Shown here: piece by piece, positions 25,501 to 37,500 of the stretch
Position numbering within the stretch: position 1 is the first letter of the stretch
How the letters are laid out: each line of letters opens with the position of its first letter
Translations under genes and position numbers: made by a program
Notes under the pieces: model-generated
The model's database searches: none
What the model was told of the DNA's origin: nothing
What the model saw: the letters and a program-made list of their open reading frames with translations, nothing else
NCBI GenBank assembly: GCA_034336665.1
Contig: CM067589.1
Span: forward strand, 1,807,720-1,871,719
Direction of reading: 5' to 3'
Source: Luscinia megarhynchos
Lineage: Eukaryota > Chordata > Aves > Passeriformes > Turdidae
Length of the DNA stretch: 64,000 nucleotides

Positions 25501-28500
25501 AGGGTACAGAACATGGGACCCAAATTAACCGAGCAGCAAAAGCTGTGCAGCCAGCCCCTGTCCCCCGGATGAAGGTGGCGCTGTCAGACCCAGGTTCCCA
25601 CACACTCTCCTCACGCCCAGGAAGGACCTGAACAGGTCCCAACATTTCTAATCTGCAGGACTTTGTGGAAAGGACATTCCTACAGGATTCCCAGCCCAAG
25701 CACATCCCTGGCAGGAGAAGGAAGTTTTCTTTGTCAGAAAACTCCTGTGTGGTCACCTCTGAAGGTCTCTCATGTGGTGCTGCCTCAGATCTGACTTGCA
25801 AGAATCTGAGGTATCCCAGCACCAAATCTGGGCTGGAAGAGAGAAATTCACCCTAAATCCTCAGTTTCCAGTCAAGCCAGAAGCCAATCAGGCACTGCAG
25901 CACGTTAATCTGCATTAAGCAATGATGTGGCACCTCAACCATGACAAGGTGTGTGCCCACACCTGGCAGGCCCCAAGGGCAGGAGAACTCCTGGCTGAGA
26001 GCTGAACCTGTGGTCAGGGTTTCCCTCCCAGCTTCAGGGACTGGAAAGGCCCAGCAGGCCAGGCAGGCCAAGGGGATGGAGCTGCAGAGCAGAGCTCTGG
26101 GGACTGGGCAGGCACGGCTGAGCGATGGCAGCTCGCTGGCCACCACTGCTGGATGTCCCAAACACAGACAGGGCCAGGCCAGTCCTTCAGGGATGCTGCC
26201 AGCCACTGGCAACTGGGGACATGGGCTCTGCTCATCTTCTCCTGCCAGTGCACACCCCACAGCAGCTGTGGAAGGAGGGGACAGGCTGAGGGAGGGCAGA
26301 ACCCGGCAGGGAGTGAGGTCTCTGCTGGCAGCAGGCTGCAGCAAGTGCCAGCAGCCTCCTCCCTGCTCTGGGAAGCAGTGCAGGGCTCCCGGGGACCAGC
26401 AGATGGCAACCACAGTGAGCCCAGCAGCCAGCCTCTCCTCCCTCCAAGGCTATTACATCATCCAGAAATTCCCAGCGAGAAATCAAACCAACCAGGAAAA
26501 ACCCAAAAACGCTCACACCACCCTGAAAGGGGACAAAGGGGACAAAGCTCTGGCAGAGCACAAGCACAGGGTTAAAGGTCCTGCTTGCAGGGGAATAAGT
26601 GAATAAAGGATCTTTTCCTCCTGCAGTGCCTGGCAGTTTTGCCCTTGGCAGAGTGCTTCAGAGATGCTGGCAGCTCTGGAGACAGCTCAAAGTGAAAGTC
26701 AGCACATGCTCAGAGCTCCAGCCTGGCTCCAGCCCCCAGCAACCCCGGGAGCCCTGCACACCCACACTCCTGGACTCAGGCACAGCCACCTCAGTGCACA
26801 GCACCAGGCACTGCCACCTCCCCACCTGCCTCTTCTCTGGGACAGGAATCACCCAAAAACCAACCCCAGCAAACTGCATTAAGCTTTGGTGAATAAATAA
26901 AGTTCACCAGTAGGGGGAAATGGGCATTTCTGCACAGGTGTTTTAAGCTTCACACCAATTCAGTTTTAAATCCAAAGTTTTTTCATCTCATGCAGCCAGA
27001 ATGGATCTTTACCCTGTGAGCTTGCTGCAGGGAGCCCTGAACATGGGAAGAATGTGGGATAATTTGCCTGGTGCTTCTGCTGCAACAGCACCCAACAGGT
27101 CGTGTCCCCACTTCCCAGGATATTTGATTTAGCACTATAAAGGATCACAAGTGCTGTGAAATCAGAAAATAAATTCCTGCTTCAGGAGTTCATTAAGTTC
27201 CTTGAGCACTCCTGATCAGAGCTGTGTCTTTGGGAGGGGAGGGGTCTAGCTAAAAATAGCACCAATTTACTATTTTAGTCTGGTTTAAATATAGTGCTAA
27301 TGAAAGAGGCCACATTAATTGCTCCCAGACACTCCCTGCATTTCCTACTGTCACATGAAGTTTGTGAAAAGCTGAATTTAAAGCCAGGCACACACACCTT
27401 CCTCCCAGCATGAGAATCCCAGAATGGCCTGGCCAGGGACACCTTCCCCACCTCAGCTTGCCCCACCCAGCCTGGACACTTCCAAGGATGGGGCAGACAC
27501 AATTTTTGCACCTCGAGAGCCACAAACTCCCACCAGGGGAAGGAACCACTGTGACCCACGCACTCCCCAACTCTCCTGAGAAAAGCACCAGCTCTGGAAA
27601 CTACTCTTCCCTTGGGAAAAGTCCCTACAGATGAAATCTCTGAGTAGCCCAGGGTCAGGGTTGGTTAATTATTCCTCCTAATGATGATTAACCCTGAAGC
27701 TGTAACACAGGAAGCTGAGTGTCCTAACGGGAACATCCCTCCTTGCTGTGCCTGCCCAACCATGGAAGATCATTTTCAGTCCCTCAGGAGATCAAAAGGA
27801 TTTCCCAGGACAAACCAATCCACAAACCATTTTATACAGATGGACAAACTCATGGGAGCAAACATTTTCTCCAGTGGTTTGGAGCCCCAAAGACCTCAGA
27901 GCAGGTCCCAGGAAGGACTCCCAGGCACTGCTTGGCTTGGTGGAGATTCCCAAAACCCAGGTGTGCCCCTTTCCCTGTCCCCAGGCGATGTCCTGCAGAG
28001 GGACAGGTGTGCTGTACCCAGAGCCCCCAGGTGTGCTGTACCCAATGTGTGGCTGCACCCAGAACCCCCAGGTGTGGCTGTACCCAGAACCCCCAGGTGT
28101 GCTGTACCCAGAGCCCCCAGGTGTGCTGTACCCAGAACACCCCAGGTGTGCTGTACCCAATGTGTGGCTGCACCCAAAACACCCAGGGGTGCTGCTCCCA
28201 GAGCTCCCAGGTGCTGCTCCCAGAACCCCCAGGGGTGGCTGCACCTCCAGAACCCCCAGGTGTGCTGCTCCCAGAACCCCAGGGTGCTGCACCTCCAGCC
28301 CCAGGTGTGCTGCACCCAGAACCCCCAGGGTGGCTGCACCCCCAGCCCCCAGGTGTGCTGCTCCCAGAGCCCCCCAGGTGTAGCTGCTCCCAGAACCCCC
28401 AGGTGTGGCTGCACCCAGAACCCCCAGGTGCTGCTCCCAGAGCCCCCCAGGTGCTGCACCCCAGCCCCCAGGTGTGGCTGCACCCCCAGCCCCCAGGTGT

Positions 28501-31500
28501 GGCTGCACCCAGAACCCCCAGGTGTGGCTGTACCCAGAGCCCCCAGGTGTGGCTGCTCCCAGAGCCCCCCAGGGTGCTGCTCCCAGAGCCCCCAGGTGTG
28601 GCTGCTCCCAGAACCCCCAGGTGTGGCTGTACCCCAGAGCCCCCAGGTGTGCTGCACCCCAGCCCCCAGGTGTGGCTGCACCCAGAACCCCCAGGTGTGC
28701 TGCACCCCCAGCCCCCAGGTGTGGCTGCTCCCAGAACCCCCCAGGTGTGGCTGTACCCCAGAACCCCCAGGTGTGCTGCACCCCAGAACCCCCAGGTGTG
28801 GCTGTACCCCAGAACCCCCAGGTGTGCTGCACCCCAGAGCCCCCAGGTGTGGCTGCACCCCAGAGCCCCCAGGTGCTGCTCCCAGCCCCCAGAGCAGGTG
28901 TGGCTGCACCCCCAGCCCCCAGGTGTGCTGCACCCCAGAACCCCCAGGTGTGGCTGCACCCCAGAGCCCCCAGGTGTGCTGCACCCCAGAACCCCCAGGT
29001 GTGGCTGCTCCCAGAGCCCCCAGGTGTGGCTGCACCCCCAGCCCCCAGGTGTGGCTGCACCCCCCAGAACCCCCAGGTGTGGCTGCTCCCAGAACCCCCA
29101 GGGTGCTGCTCCCAGAGCCCCCAGGTGTGGCTGCTCCCAGAGCCCCCAGGTGTGCTGCACCCAGAGCCCCCAGGTGCTGCACCCCCAGCCCCAGGTGTGG
29201 CTGCACCCCAGAACCCCCAGGTGTGGCTGCACCCCCAGAACCCCCCAGGTGTGGCTGCTCCCAGAACCCCCAGGGTGCTGCTCCCAGAGCCCCCAGGTGT
29301 GGCTGCTCCCAGAGCCCCCAGGTGTGGCTGCTCCCAGAGCCCCAGGTGTGGCTGCACCCCCAGAACCCCCCAGGTGTGGCTGCACCCAGAGCCCCCCAGG
29401 TGTGCTGCACCCAGAGCCCCCAGGTGCTGCACCCAGAGCCCCCAGGTGCTGCACCCCCAGCCCCAGGCGCCGCTCACCGTCGGGGAAGGACAGCACGGGG
29501 TGGATGCAGCAGTCCAGCTGCGCCAGGCGCTCCAGCAGCGGCGCCTCCAGCGGCACCTCGGGCGCGGCGGGGCCGCGGGCGCCGCACAGGGCGCAGCTCG
29601 GGTTCAGCTGGGCAGCCATAGCAGCTGGCCAGCCCAGGGGCCTGGGACCCGATGGGGACGGGACAGGGACAGGGGACAGGGAGAGGGGCATGGGGACAGG
29701 GGACAGGACAGGACAGGGGGAAAGGGGATAGGGGCATGGGGACAGGGATAGCAGACAGGGGCATGGGACAGGGGATAGGGACAGAACAGGGGACAGGGGG
29801 CAAGGGGATAGGGACAGGGACAAGGGATAGGGACAAGGGGACAGGGATGGGGGCAAGGGCATAGGAGGAAAGGGGGTGGGGGACAGGGGGCAGGGGACAC
29901 GGGCACAGTGACACATGGACATGGGGACAGGGGGACAAGGGGGAACAGGGACAGATGGACACAGGGATGCAGGAACACAGGGACACAAGGACAGAGGGAA
30001 TAAAGGCAATAAAGGTAAGTGGATTTTTGCAATTATAGTTCTGCATACACAAATAAAGATCCATATTTCCTGCAATTCTCACTCTTTTCCCTCCAGCTGA
30101 CAGTTTATGGTCTGCACAGGGACACAGGGACATGTCACAGCCACCCCAGGGACCCTGCACACAGCTCATGGAAAACACCCCAAAAGCAGCTTTACTTTTT
30201 AAATATTCCTTATACATACATATATATATATATATAAATACATACTGTGTACGCATATAAAATATCTAAAATCAAACCTGTATATTATGCATTACAGTTA
30301 CATTTGATTATCAATAAATATATAATAAATTCTTTTTACTGTATAATTTATTATCTTGAATAACTGTTATGTGGCATTTATAAATATTGTTATAAAATCA
30401 TATTTATGCATAATATATATCTATAGTATATTCAATATTAATGATATATAATATATTATATATATATATATATATGCACACACACACAGCCCCCTGTTTT
30501 TCTCTCTACTTTACACAGAACCTGTTAATTTAGTCTGGCCTCACGAGAGGATGCTTTCACTTTGCATAAACACAACTGAAAACTACGACCTACCAGCACA
30601 GACAGTTTAACAGCTGCTAAATTTGACTAAAAGTGTTTAATTTTATCAAGGTTGAAACCTCATTTATAAAAACCATGAGGCAGCACAATTCTGCTGTCAG
30701 GAAGGGGGAAAGAAGCTGTTTTTAGCTCCAGAGGGTCAGAGCCATCATTATGTGCCCGGAGCTGACACCTGCAGGGACATCTACAGAGTGACAAAGGTGC
30801 TTCTCAACCCTGCTCCCCAATCCAGGCCAGAGCCTCAATCCACAGATTTATAGACTTGATACAGACTTCACCTGTGTGAAACCACTGCAAGCAGACACAA
30901 CTGGAAATAAATCCCATGCAGAGAAAACAGCTCCCCACCAAAATGGAAGAATGGATTAACCTGGAGCTCTGAGTCAGAATTATTCAAATAATTTCCATGA
31001 ATGGCTTGAGGGATGGGAGAGAATATCCACAGCAAATAATTACACTGGGAGGGAAAGAGCTGGAAACCTACTCCTGGTCACAAGTTAAGAGAAATTATCT
31101 AAAATAAATCAAATATAATTCACTGAGGGCAAATGCAAGAAGCAAATGCAGTGCCCAGAGAAGAGGAGGAAGCATTAACTGCCACCTCTGGAAGTTCTGC
31201 CCAGAGGATGTGGAGGCTGTGATGGATCCAAAAATGAGCATGAATCAGCAGTGCTGTACCACTGCTGGGAATTAATTAATTAATAAAAAATAAAAAAGAT
31301 GAAGCCCACAGGGCTTTCTAAGCAGGATGGCTGTGCAAGGAGAGAGGCAATCCTGCCACTCTGCCAGCGTGGGAGCTGCAGGGCTGCCCCAGCTTTGGGC
31401 ACAAATTCCCATAAATGTGTGCACCAAACGGGGAGGAAAACAATAAAAAAACAATAAAAACATTACAGGATCAAAAACTCCACAGTGCATGTGGCAAGTT

Positions 31501-34500
31501 CAATCCTCAGCCACTCTGCTGGGCAGGAGAGTGGAGGACACTGGACATGGTATTTTATCTCTGGAGGTATTTCTGGAGCAACTTGGCCATGACTCAGCTG
31601 TCTCTGGGATGGCTGGAGGAGCACTCAGAAATCCCCTGGAACTGCTCTTCTGAGCCATCTCTGATTACCAATGTATTTGATGACAACAACAAAGGCCTAA
31701 CACACAATTTACAGCCAATTCTTCAAGCACTGAGTGCACAAGGCAGCATCCACCACCACCAAGTTCAACTTCCAAATCACTGAAGATCCAGCAAGGAATC
31801 ACTGCAGAGCTCTCCCAGAAATACCCCAGATAAAACTGCAGATAAGTGATCAGTTAAAGCTGACTCAGCTGAGCAAGAATCTATTTTGCTCAAAAAAATT
31901 CTGCTTTTGGAGCTTCTCTTTAAAACCCGCAGAGTGAAAAACCCTCAACCCTTGTGGGAAAGTTAGACTTGAAACACTTTGTCTCAAAGGTAAGTGGATT
32001 TTTGCCATTATGGCTCTGCATGCACAAATAAAGGTCCTCATTTCCTCCAATTTCACTATTTTCCCTCCAATTTGACACTCTATGGTATTCCTAAGAGAAA
32101 ATGCAGAGAATTAAACACGGCCCTTCCTCATACAGGCAATAAACTGCATTTCCATTGGATGAATTCTGTATAAGGGAGAGGAGTATAAAAATCAACACTA
32201 AAGGAAACAAAGCAGGCAGAGACAGGGCATTCATCCCTGGGCAAGCAGCTGAGGCTCTCCCTTGAGCAGCAGCAGAGAGCTCCTGGGGCTTTGCTAATTC
32301 CTGTCTCAGAGTCAAGATTTCCTGGTATTGACTTCTCAGGGCTCCTGCTCAGACTGTGCCACACTGACCTACCTGGCCTTGAGCTCACCTCAGGCAGGTT
32401 GGCTTGAGAAAAAACTCACGAGTTCAGCACCCTCACTAGTTCAGCACCCTCACTAATTCAGCATCCTCACTAGTTCAGCATCCTCACTAATTCAGCATCC
32501 TCAGGAGTTCAGCATCCTCAGGAGTTCAGCACCCTCACTAGTTCAGCACCCTCACTAGTTCAGCATCCTCAGGAGTTCAGCACCCTCACTAATTCAGCAC
32601 CCTCACTAGTTCAGCACCCTCACTAGTTCAGCATCCTCACTAGTTCAGCACCCTCAGGAGTTCAGCACCCTCACTAGTTCAGCACCCTCAGGAGTTCAGC
32701 ACCCTCACTAGTTCAGCATCCTCAGGAGTTCAGCATCCTCACTAATTCAGCATCCTCAGGAGTTCAGCATCCTCAGGAGTTCAGCACCCTCACTAGTTCA
32801 GCATCCTCAGGAGTTCAGCACCCTCACTAATTCAGCACCCTCAGGAGTTCAGCACCCTCACTAGTTCAGCATCCTCACTAGTTCAGCACCCTCAGGAGTT
32901 CAGCATCCTCACTAGTTCAGCATCCTCAGGAGTTCAGCACCCTCACTAATTCAGCACCCTCACTAGTTCAGCATCCTCAGGAGTTCAGCACCCTCACTAA
33001 TTCAGCACCCTCACTAGTTCAGCATCCTCAGGAGTTCAGCACCCTCACTAATTCAGCACCCTCACTAGTTCAGCATCCTCAGGAGTTCAGCATCCTCCCT
33101 CCCTCCCTCCCTCCCTCCCTCCCTCCCTCCCTCCCTCCCCAGTGAGAGCTCAGGGAAGTTTCCCAACCCGCCCCAGCTTCTCCTTCGCTCCCCGTTTGTT
33201 TTCCCTGCCGTCCTGCTGTTTCCTGGCAGCCCGAGGAGGGCCGGAGCCGAGCGCAGCACTGACCTGTTTGGCGAGGGGCAGCAGCGCGCCGGGCCGGACG
33301 AGGCGCCGCCTCTTGCAGCCCAGCAGCGGGCGGGTGCGCGCGGCCGCGCACGGCCCGTCCAGGCGCTGCCTCTTGAGCAGCAGCTCCTCGGCCTCGGGGC
33401 CCTCTCCCGGCGCCTGCTCCGCCAGGCCGGGCTGCAGCCTGCGGGCACAGACCCCGTTAGCGCCGGCCGCACCCGAGCCTGCACCCACAGCTCACCGACC
33501 CCAGCTCCTGCTGCGACTGCACCCCCCTCCCGCGACCGAACCCTTGGCAAAACACCTTGGGAAGCTCCGAATAAAAACCAGCACTGAAAGCCACAGAGCC
33601 AGAGCCACTCTGGACCTGAACAGCTTTAACCCCAGAATTCAGCTTCCTCCAGAAGGAGAGTTTGGGGAATCTTAAGGCAAGAGGTTTTCATGAGTCTAAA
33701 TGCCAGAGAACATTTAATTCGATAGAAAAATATTTAACCCTGATGTAAACTTGGTTCTGATGAACATGTGAGCTCTCAGCAGTGACCCAGGAAGGTGCAG
33801 AGTTAACACCAACCCCTCTGAGGCACAAAGGATGCAGAGCCCTGGCAATGCCCCGTGCCCTGAGCAGCTCCCAGCACAGCAGTGCCTCATCTACAGAACC
33901 TTTTCATGTCTGTTCTGCAAGTGTTTCATTTCTAAAAATGCAAACCATTAAAGCCCTGTGGTCTAAGGCTGTGCAGTTCAAAGGCTGCAGGGACACAAAG
34001 GGCTCTGTTCCAGCCTGCAGTGCTCCAGCTGCAGCCATGGGCTCCTTGATCTGCTCACACTACACCGGGGCAGGATCCATCCCTCCCTCCTCCCCTCCTC
34101 CCCTCTCCTCTCCCTGCCTCCTCAAGGCACTGAGCAAGGGCAATGTTTTTTCAAGGGTTTTCAAGTGGTTCAACCCTGTAGCATTGGGGAATGTCTTTCA
34201 CTTGTTTTCATTTACCCACTTCAAGACTTTCTCAACAAAAGCAGCCTGGAGAAATAAAGAATTTAGGAAGTTTTACTCCCCAGATCAATGTGATTCCTCC
34301 ATAACTCCAATAAAGTGGGTCAGTGGTTACAGATAATTCTGTGAGCAGGGCATTAGTACCTTTGAATCACACAGTTTGCAGATGTATTAAAACTACTCAT
34401 AAAGAAACAAGTTTTGCCCATGCTCAGTGCACAGCTGCCTGCAGGGCTTGTTCATGTAAACACAGCTCACTTTAATTCCATTTTCAGCAAAACAATGCAG

Positions 34501-37500
34501 CAGAAAACCTCAAGAAGCAATCTCCTCCAAAATGTTTCCAGGCATGTTCTACTACTGTACTTTTGGAAAAAAACCACCACCTGTACCATTACCAACCCAG
34601 TTACAACCCAGCTACAGCCTGGTTTCCAATGGGAAACTGCCAAGGTCATAACAGCCAACTCGTGCAGAATATCCAAGAGCTTACGTGTTGATAACTCCAT
34701 TGACAGGTCTTGGTGCTCCACAGGGCTTGGCAGGGTGGGATTCAGGAGTGTTTGCAGCAGAAACACCCAAGTTTTCTAGGGGCTGGGATCCAGACACACT
34801 CTAAGGAAAGGTGAGAAAAATATAAATTAATAGAAGTTGTTTAAATAGCCACAATGTTTATTCTTGGATTCTGGTTGAGGATTCTGCACTGTAGCCATGG
34901 ATTTCCACACAGGACTTCAAACCAGGGCATGAACAGGAGACCAGGGAGTTCAGGAGATCTCAGAGGATGGATACAAGGCAGCTCTTTCATTCCGACATCC
35001 AAAGGACTTTAATTCCCCTCAGGCATCAGGAGCATGAAAGGCTGGGGGCTTTAAGGAGATTTTAGCATTTTGTCTCCATGGTGCAAACAAGTTCATCAGC
35101 ACCTGTAAAGCTCTGCAGCCTCTCCTGCACTTGGTTTCTGCTCTGAGCCCTGTGGTTGGAAGCTCCTGCCTGAGCACTCTGGGGGAAAACGGGGAGGGAG
35201 GGAGAGGGGAACTGACTTGCAAAACTGAATTTGCATTTTAACTCACTACCTGTGCAAACACAGTCCAAACAGCAATTCAGGGAGTGTTGTAAATGAGTGT
35301 GAGCCCAGGCTGGGTGGTTTGGATGGGAGCTGAAAGTGCTGGATAAATACAAATCTGGAAACACCTTTTTGGTAGAGCAAAGTGAGTAAAAAATTGAGTT
35401 AAAAACACAGTGCTCCCCAAGCCCTTCTGTCTGAGGTCTGGAACACAAAGCCCTGACTCTGCAGGAGCAGCAGCACTGTCACCAAGCCTCCAAGGACACG
35501 CTGGCTTTGTACCTGCCAGCAGAGCCACTCCTGCTCCCACCCTGGGGCAGCCCAGCAGCGCCCATGCCTCTGGCACTCACCCCTCCAGCCCTGGCTGTGT
35601 CAGACATGCTCCTCCCTGGGGTTAAACCTCGTTTCCTTCTGCAAGCAGCACCTCCTGCCCCCCTGCCCTGTCCCTCCTGGGGCACAGGCAGTGGTGTGGC
35701 TCAAGCACCAAGGAAAAAGGCAAAGGCAGAGCTCTGACACCACACAGATGGTCAGCCAAGCCCCCTGCTTGGCCCTGACTCCATCCCAAACCCATCTGGA
35801 CTGTGGTGATTAAATCTTCCCTGCAACAGCCCCCAACTCAATAAACAACAAAACCAGGCCATGGCAGTGCTGGGTTAAGTTTCCAGAAGAGCAGAGACCT
35901 GAGTCACCAGGGAAGGGCAATTTCTAACAACTCAGACAACTTCTGCCTGGGTCTGTTTGAGGAACTTTGCAGGGATTTTTACACTTCTGCTAAAAGAGAC
36001 ATTTCTCCTGTGGGGGAGCAAAGACAGGAGGAGCAACGGTGGCACCCGGAGAGGCAGAGCAGCGAGCTCAAACCACACCTGAGGCAGCAGGTGAAGGCAG
36101 CAGCCCAGCCAGGTGAGGTCATGCAGCAGCTGAACACTTTCCCTCTGCCTTCCAGAGGCCTGGCAAGGCTGAGGCTCCACGTGAGCCCTGCCAGAGGCAG
36201 CCCTGGTGCAGCAGGGCGGGTGCTCGTGACTCATGAGCTCTTTTGAAATCGTTTATTTTCTCCTCCAGAAAGGGTCTGAAAGGAGGAACTCCTCCAGGAG
36301 CTCTGTCTTGCTGCTTCAAGATAGGAACAGAGGGGCTCGGTGCATCCTGTGGAGGAGCTGGAATTTCAGTGCACTGTGTGTTTATCAGGAGCAGCCCAGG
36401 CTCCCTTTATCACCCTGAGGTGGGTGCACCCAGCACAGAGCAGAGCCAGCACCTCCTGCACTCTCACTCTCACACCTCCCAGGCCCTGCTGGGATCCAGA
36501 GCAGCACCCACAGCTCCAGGATCACCCCCTGCTCCTCACTGAGCTCCACACGTGTCTGGGGTCTCAGCTCCAGCCCCTCAGGATCCCTGGCACTCTCAGG
36601 GGGTGTCAAAGTTCAACTGCAGCACATCTGCAGCTGGCAGCAAACAGCTGTGTGCACACAGGTAGGCTTGAGCCAACACCAGGAATGTCCCCAAAAAACC
36701 CTAACATCAGGCAGGTTCAGACCTTCACCTACCAGCTACAGCCCCTAATTAAATATTTCAAGTGCAGCCCCTCACTAGACAAGCAACCCAAGGAACCAAA
36801 ATCAACAACCAAGTTATGTCTTCAGGGCTTCACGTTATTTCCATCTTCAGGCAAAAATATTTATTGGCCTACTGAGCTTCCCTTTCCCAGAAGACATTCC
36901 CAGGCTATTTGCAAAGCCCTCCCCTGCCCTGGTGACAGGATTAGCTGCTGCTGGGGATTATCAGCCCCATCCACGAAGGGATGATGCCCAAGGACACGGG
37001 CCCACGGCAGGAGGAGCCCCCAGGGCTGCGGATGGGGCAGGGTGGATTCCTCCCTCTGCTCCACTGCACATGTGTCTCGTCCTCTGCCAGTCTGGGGAAA
37101 GGCCTGAGGGTGCCAGAGGGATCAGCAGCTCTCAGGAAAGAGATCCCTTTGCAGAAGGAGCCCTGACCACAGAACGTCTCTGGGTAATCTCTGGCTCGGA
37201 GCAGATCAAGGCTGACTCCACCCTGCCCTAATGAGCAGCCCCAGTGAAGCACAGGCCCAGGGGCTGGCACTGGCTCCAGGGGTGACACTTCCAGCACTGC
37301 CCCAGAGAAGCTGGGAGTGTGGAGTGATGTGTGAGTCCCTGTGGAAGGGCAATAAACAGCCAGGAAGGCACACAGGGCCACAAGGAAGTGCCAAGTAGAA
37401 CCTGCAGAAGTTCCAGGGACCACCCTTCTCCTCCTACTCCACCACAGCTTCCAAATCTCCATTTTCACACATCCATGCATCCCCAGGATCCAGAGCAATC

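Larger units (their letters stand above)
25497..29477 (-). other. KANSL1: KANSL1 intron 7
   Basis: A 4-kb intron. 25500-27400 is unremarkable, a CR1 piece lies at 27411-27510, and 28005-29465 is a large minisatellite that ends about a dozen bases from the exon 7 donor. Confidence 0.85.
29608..33263 (-). other. KANSL1: KANSL1 intron 6
   Basis: A 3.7-kb intron holding a G/A-rich array (29645-30000), an AT-rich block (30195-30490), a duplicated 100-bp element (30011 and 31986), a 17-bp minisatellite (32420-33095) and a CCCT run. A micro-exon for the missing human residues was looked for here and not found. Confidence 0.8.

Noticed and set aside
24356..25572. Plus-strand ORFs with [10 protein letters not shown] and [13 protein letters not shown] repeats
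   Set aside because: Unit repeats of two arrays in KANSL1 intron 8.
29607..29641. Alternative acceptors for KANSL1 exon 7 at 29624 and 29641
   Set aside because: Both would break the phase with exon 6 (147 and 164 nt); only the start at 29607 keeps the frame.
27681..30075. Open reading frames of 500-740 codons on both strands, rich in Cys/Pro or Gly/Trp
   Set aside because: They run through the 28005-29465 minisatellite, which lacks stops in most frames; translations are pure unit repeats. Only the 130-nt KANSL1 exon 7 inside the minus-strand frame is real coding.
33431..33438. Alternative KANSL1 exon 6 acceptor 7 nt further in
   Set aside because: It would fit only if exon 5 did not exist. 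Exon 5 at 34685-34800 ends at +2, so the start at 33438 (TLQPGLA, like human TLQPVLA) is correct.
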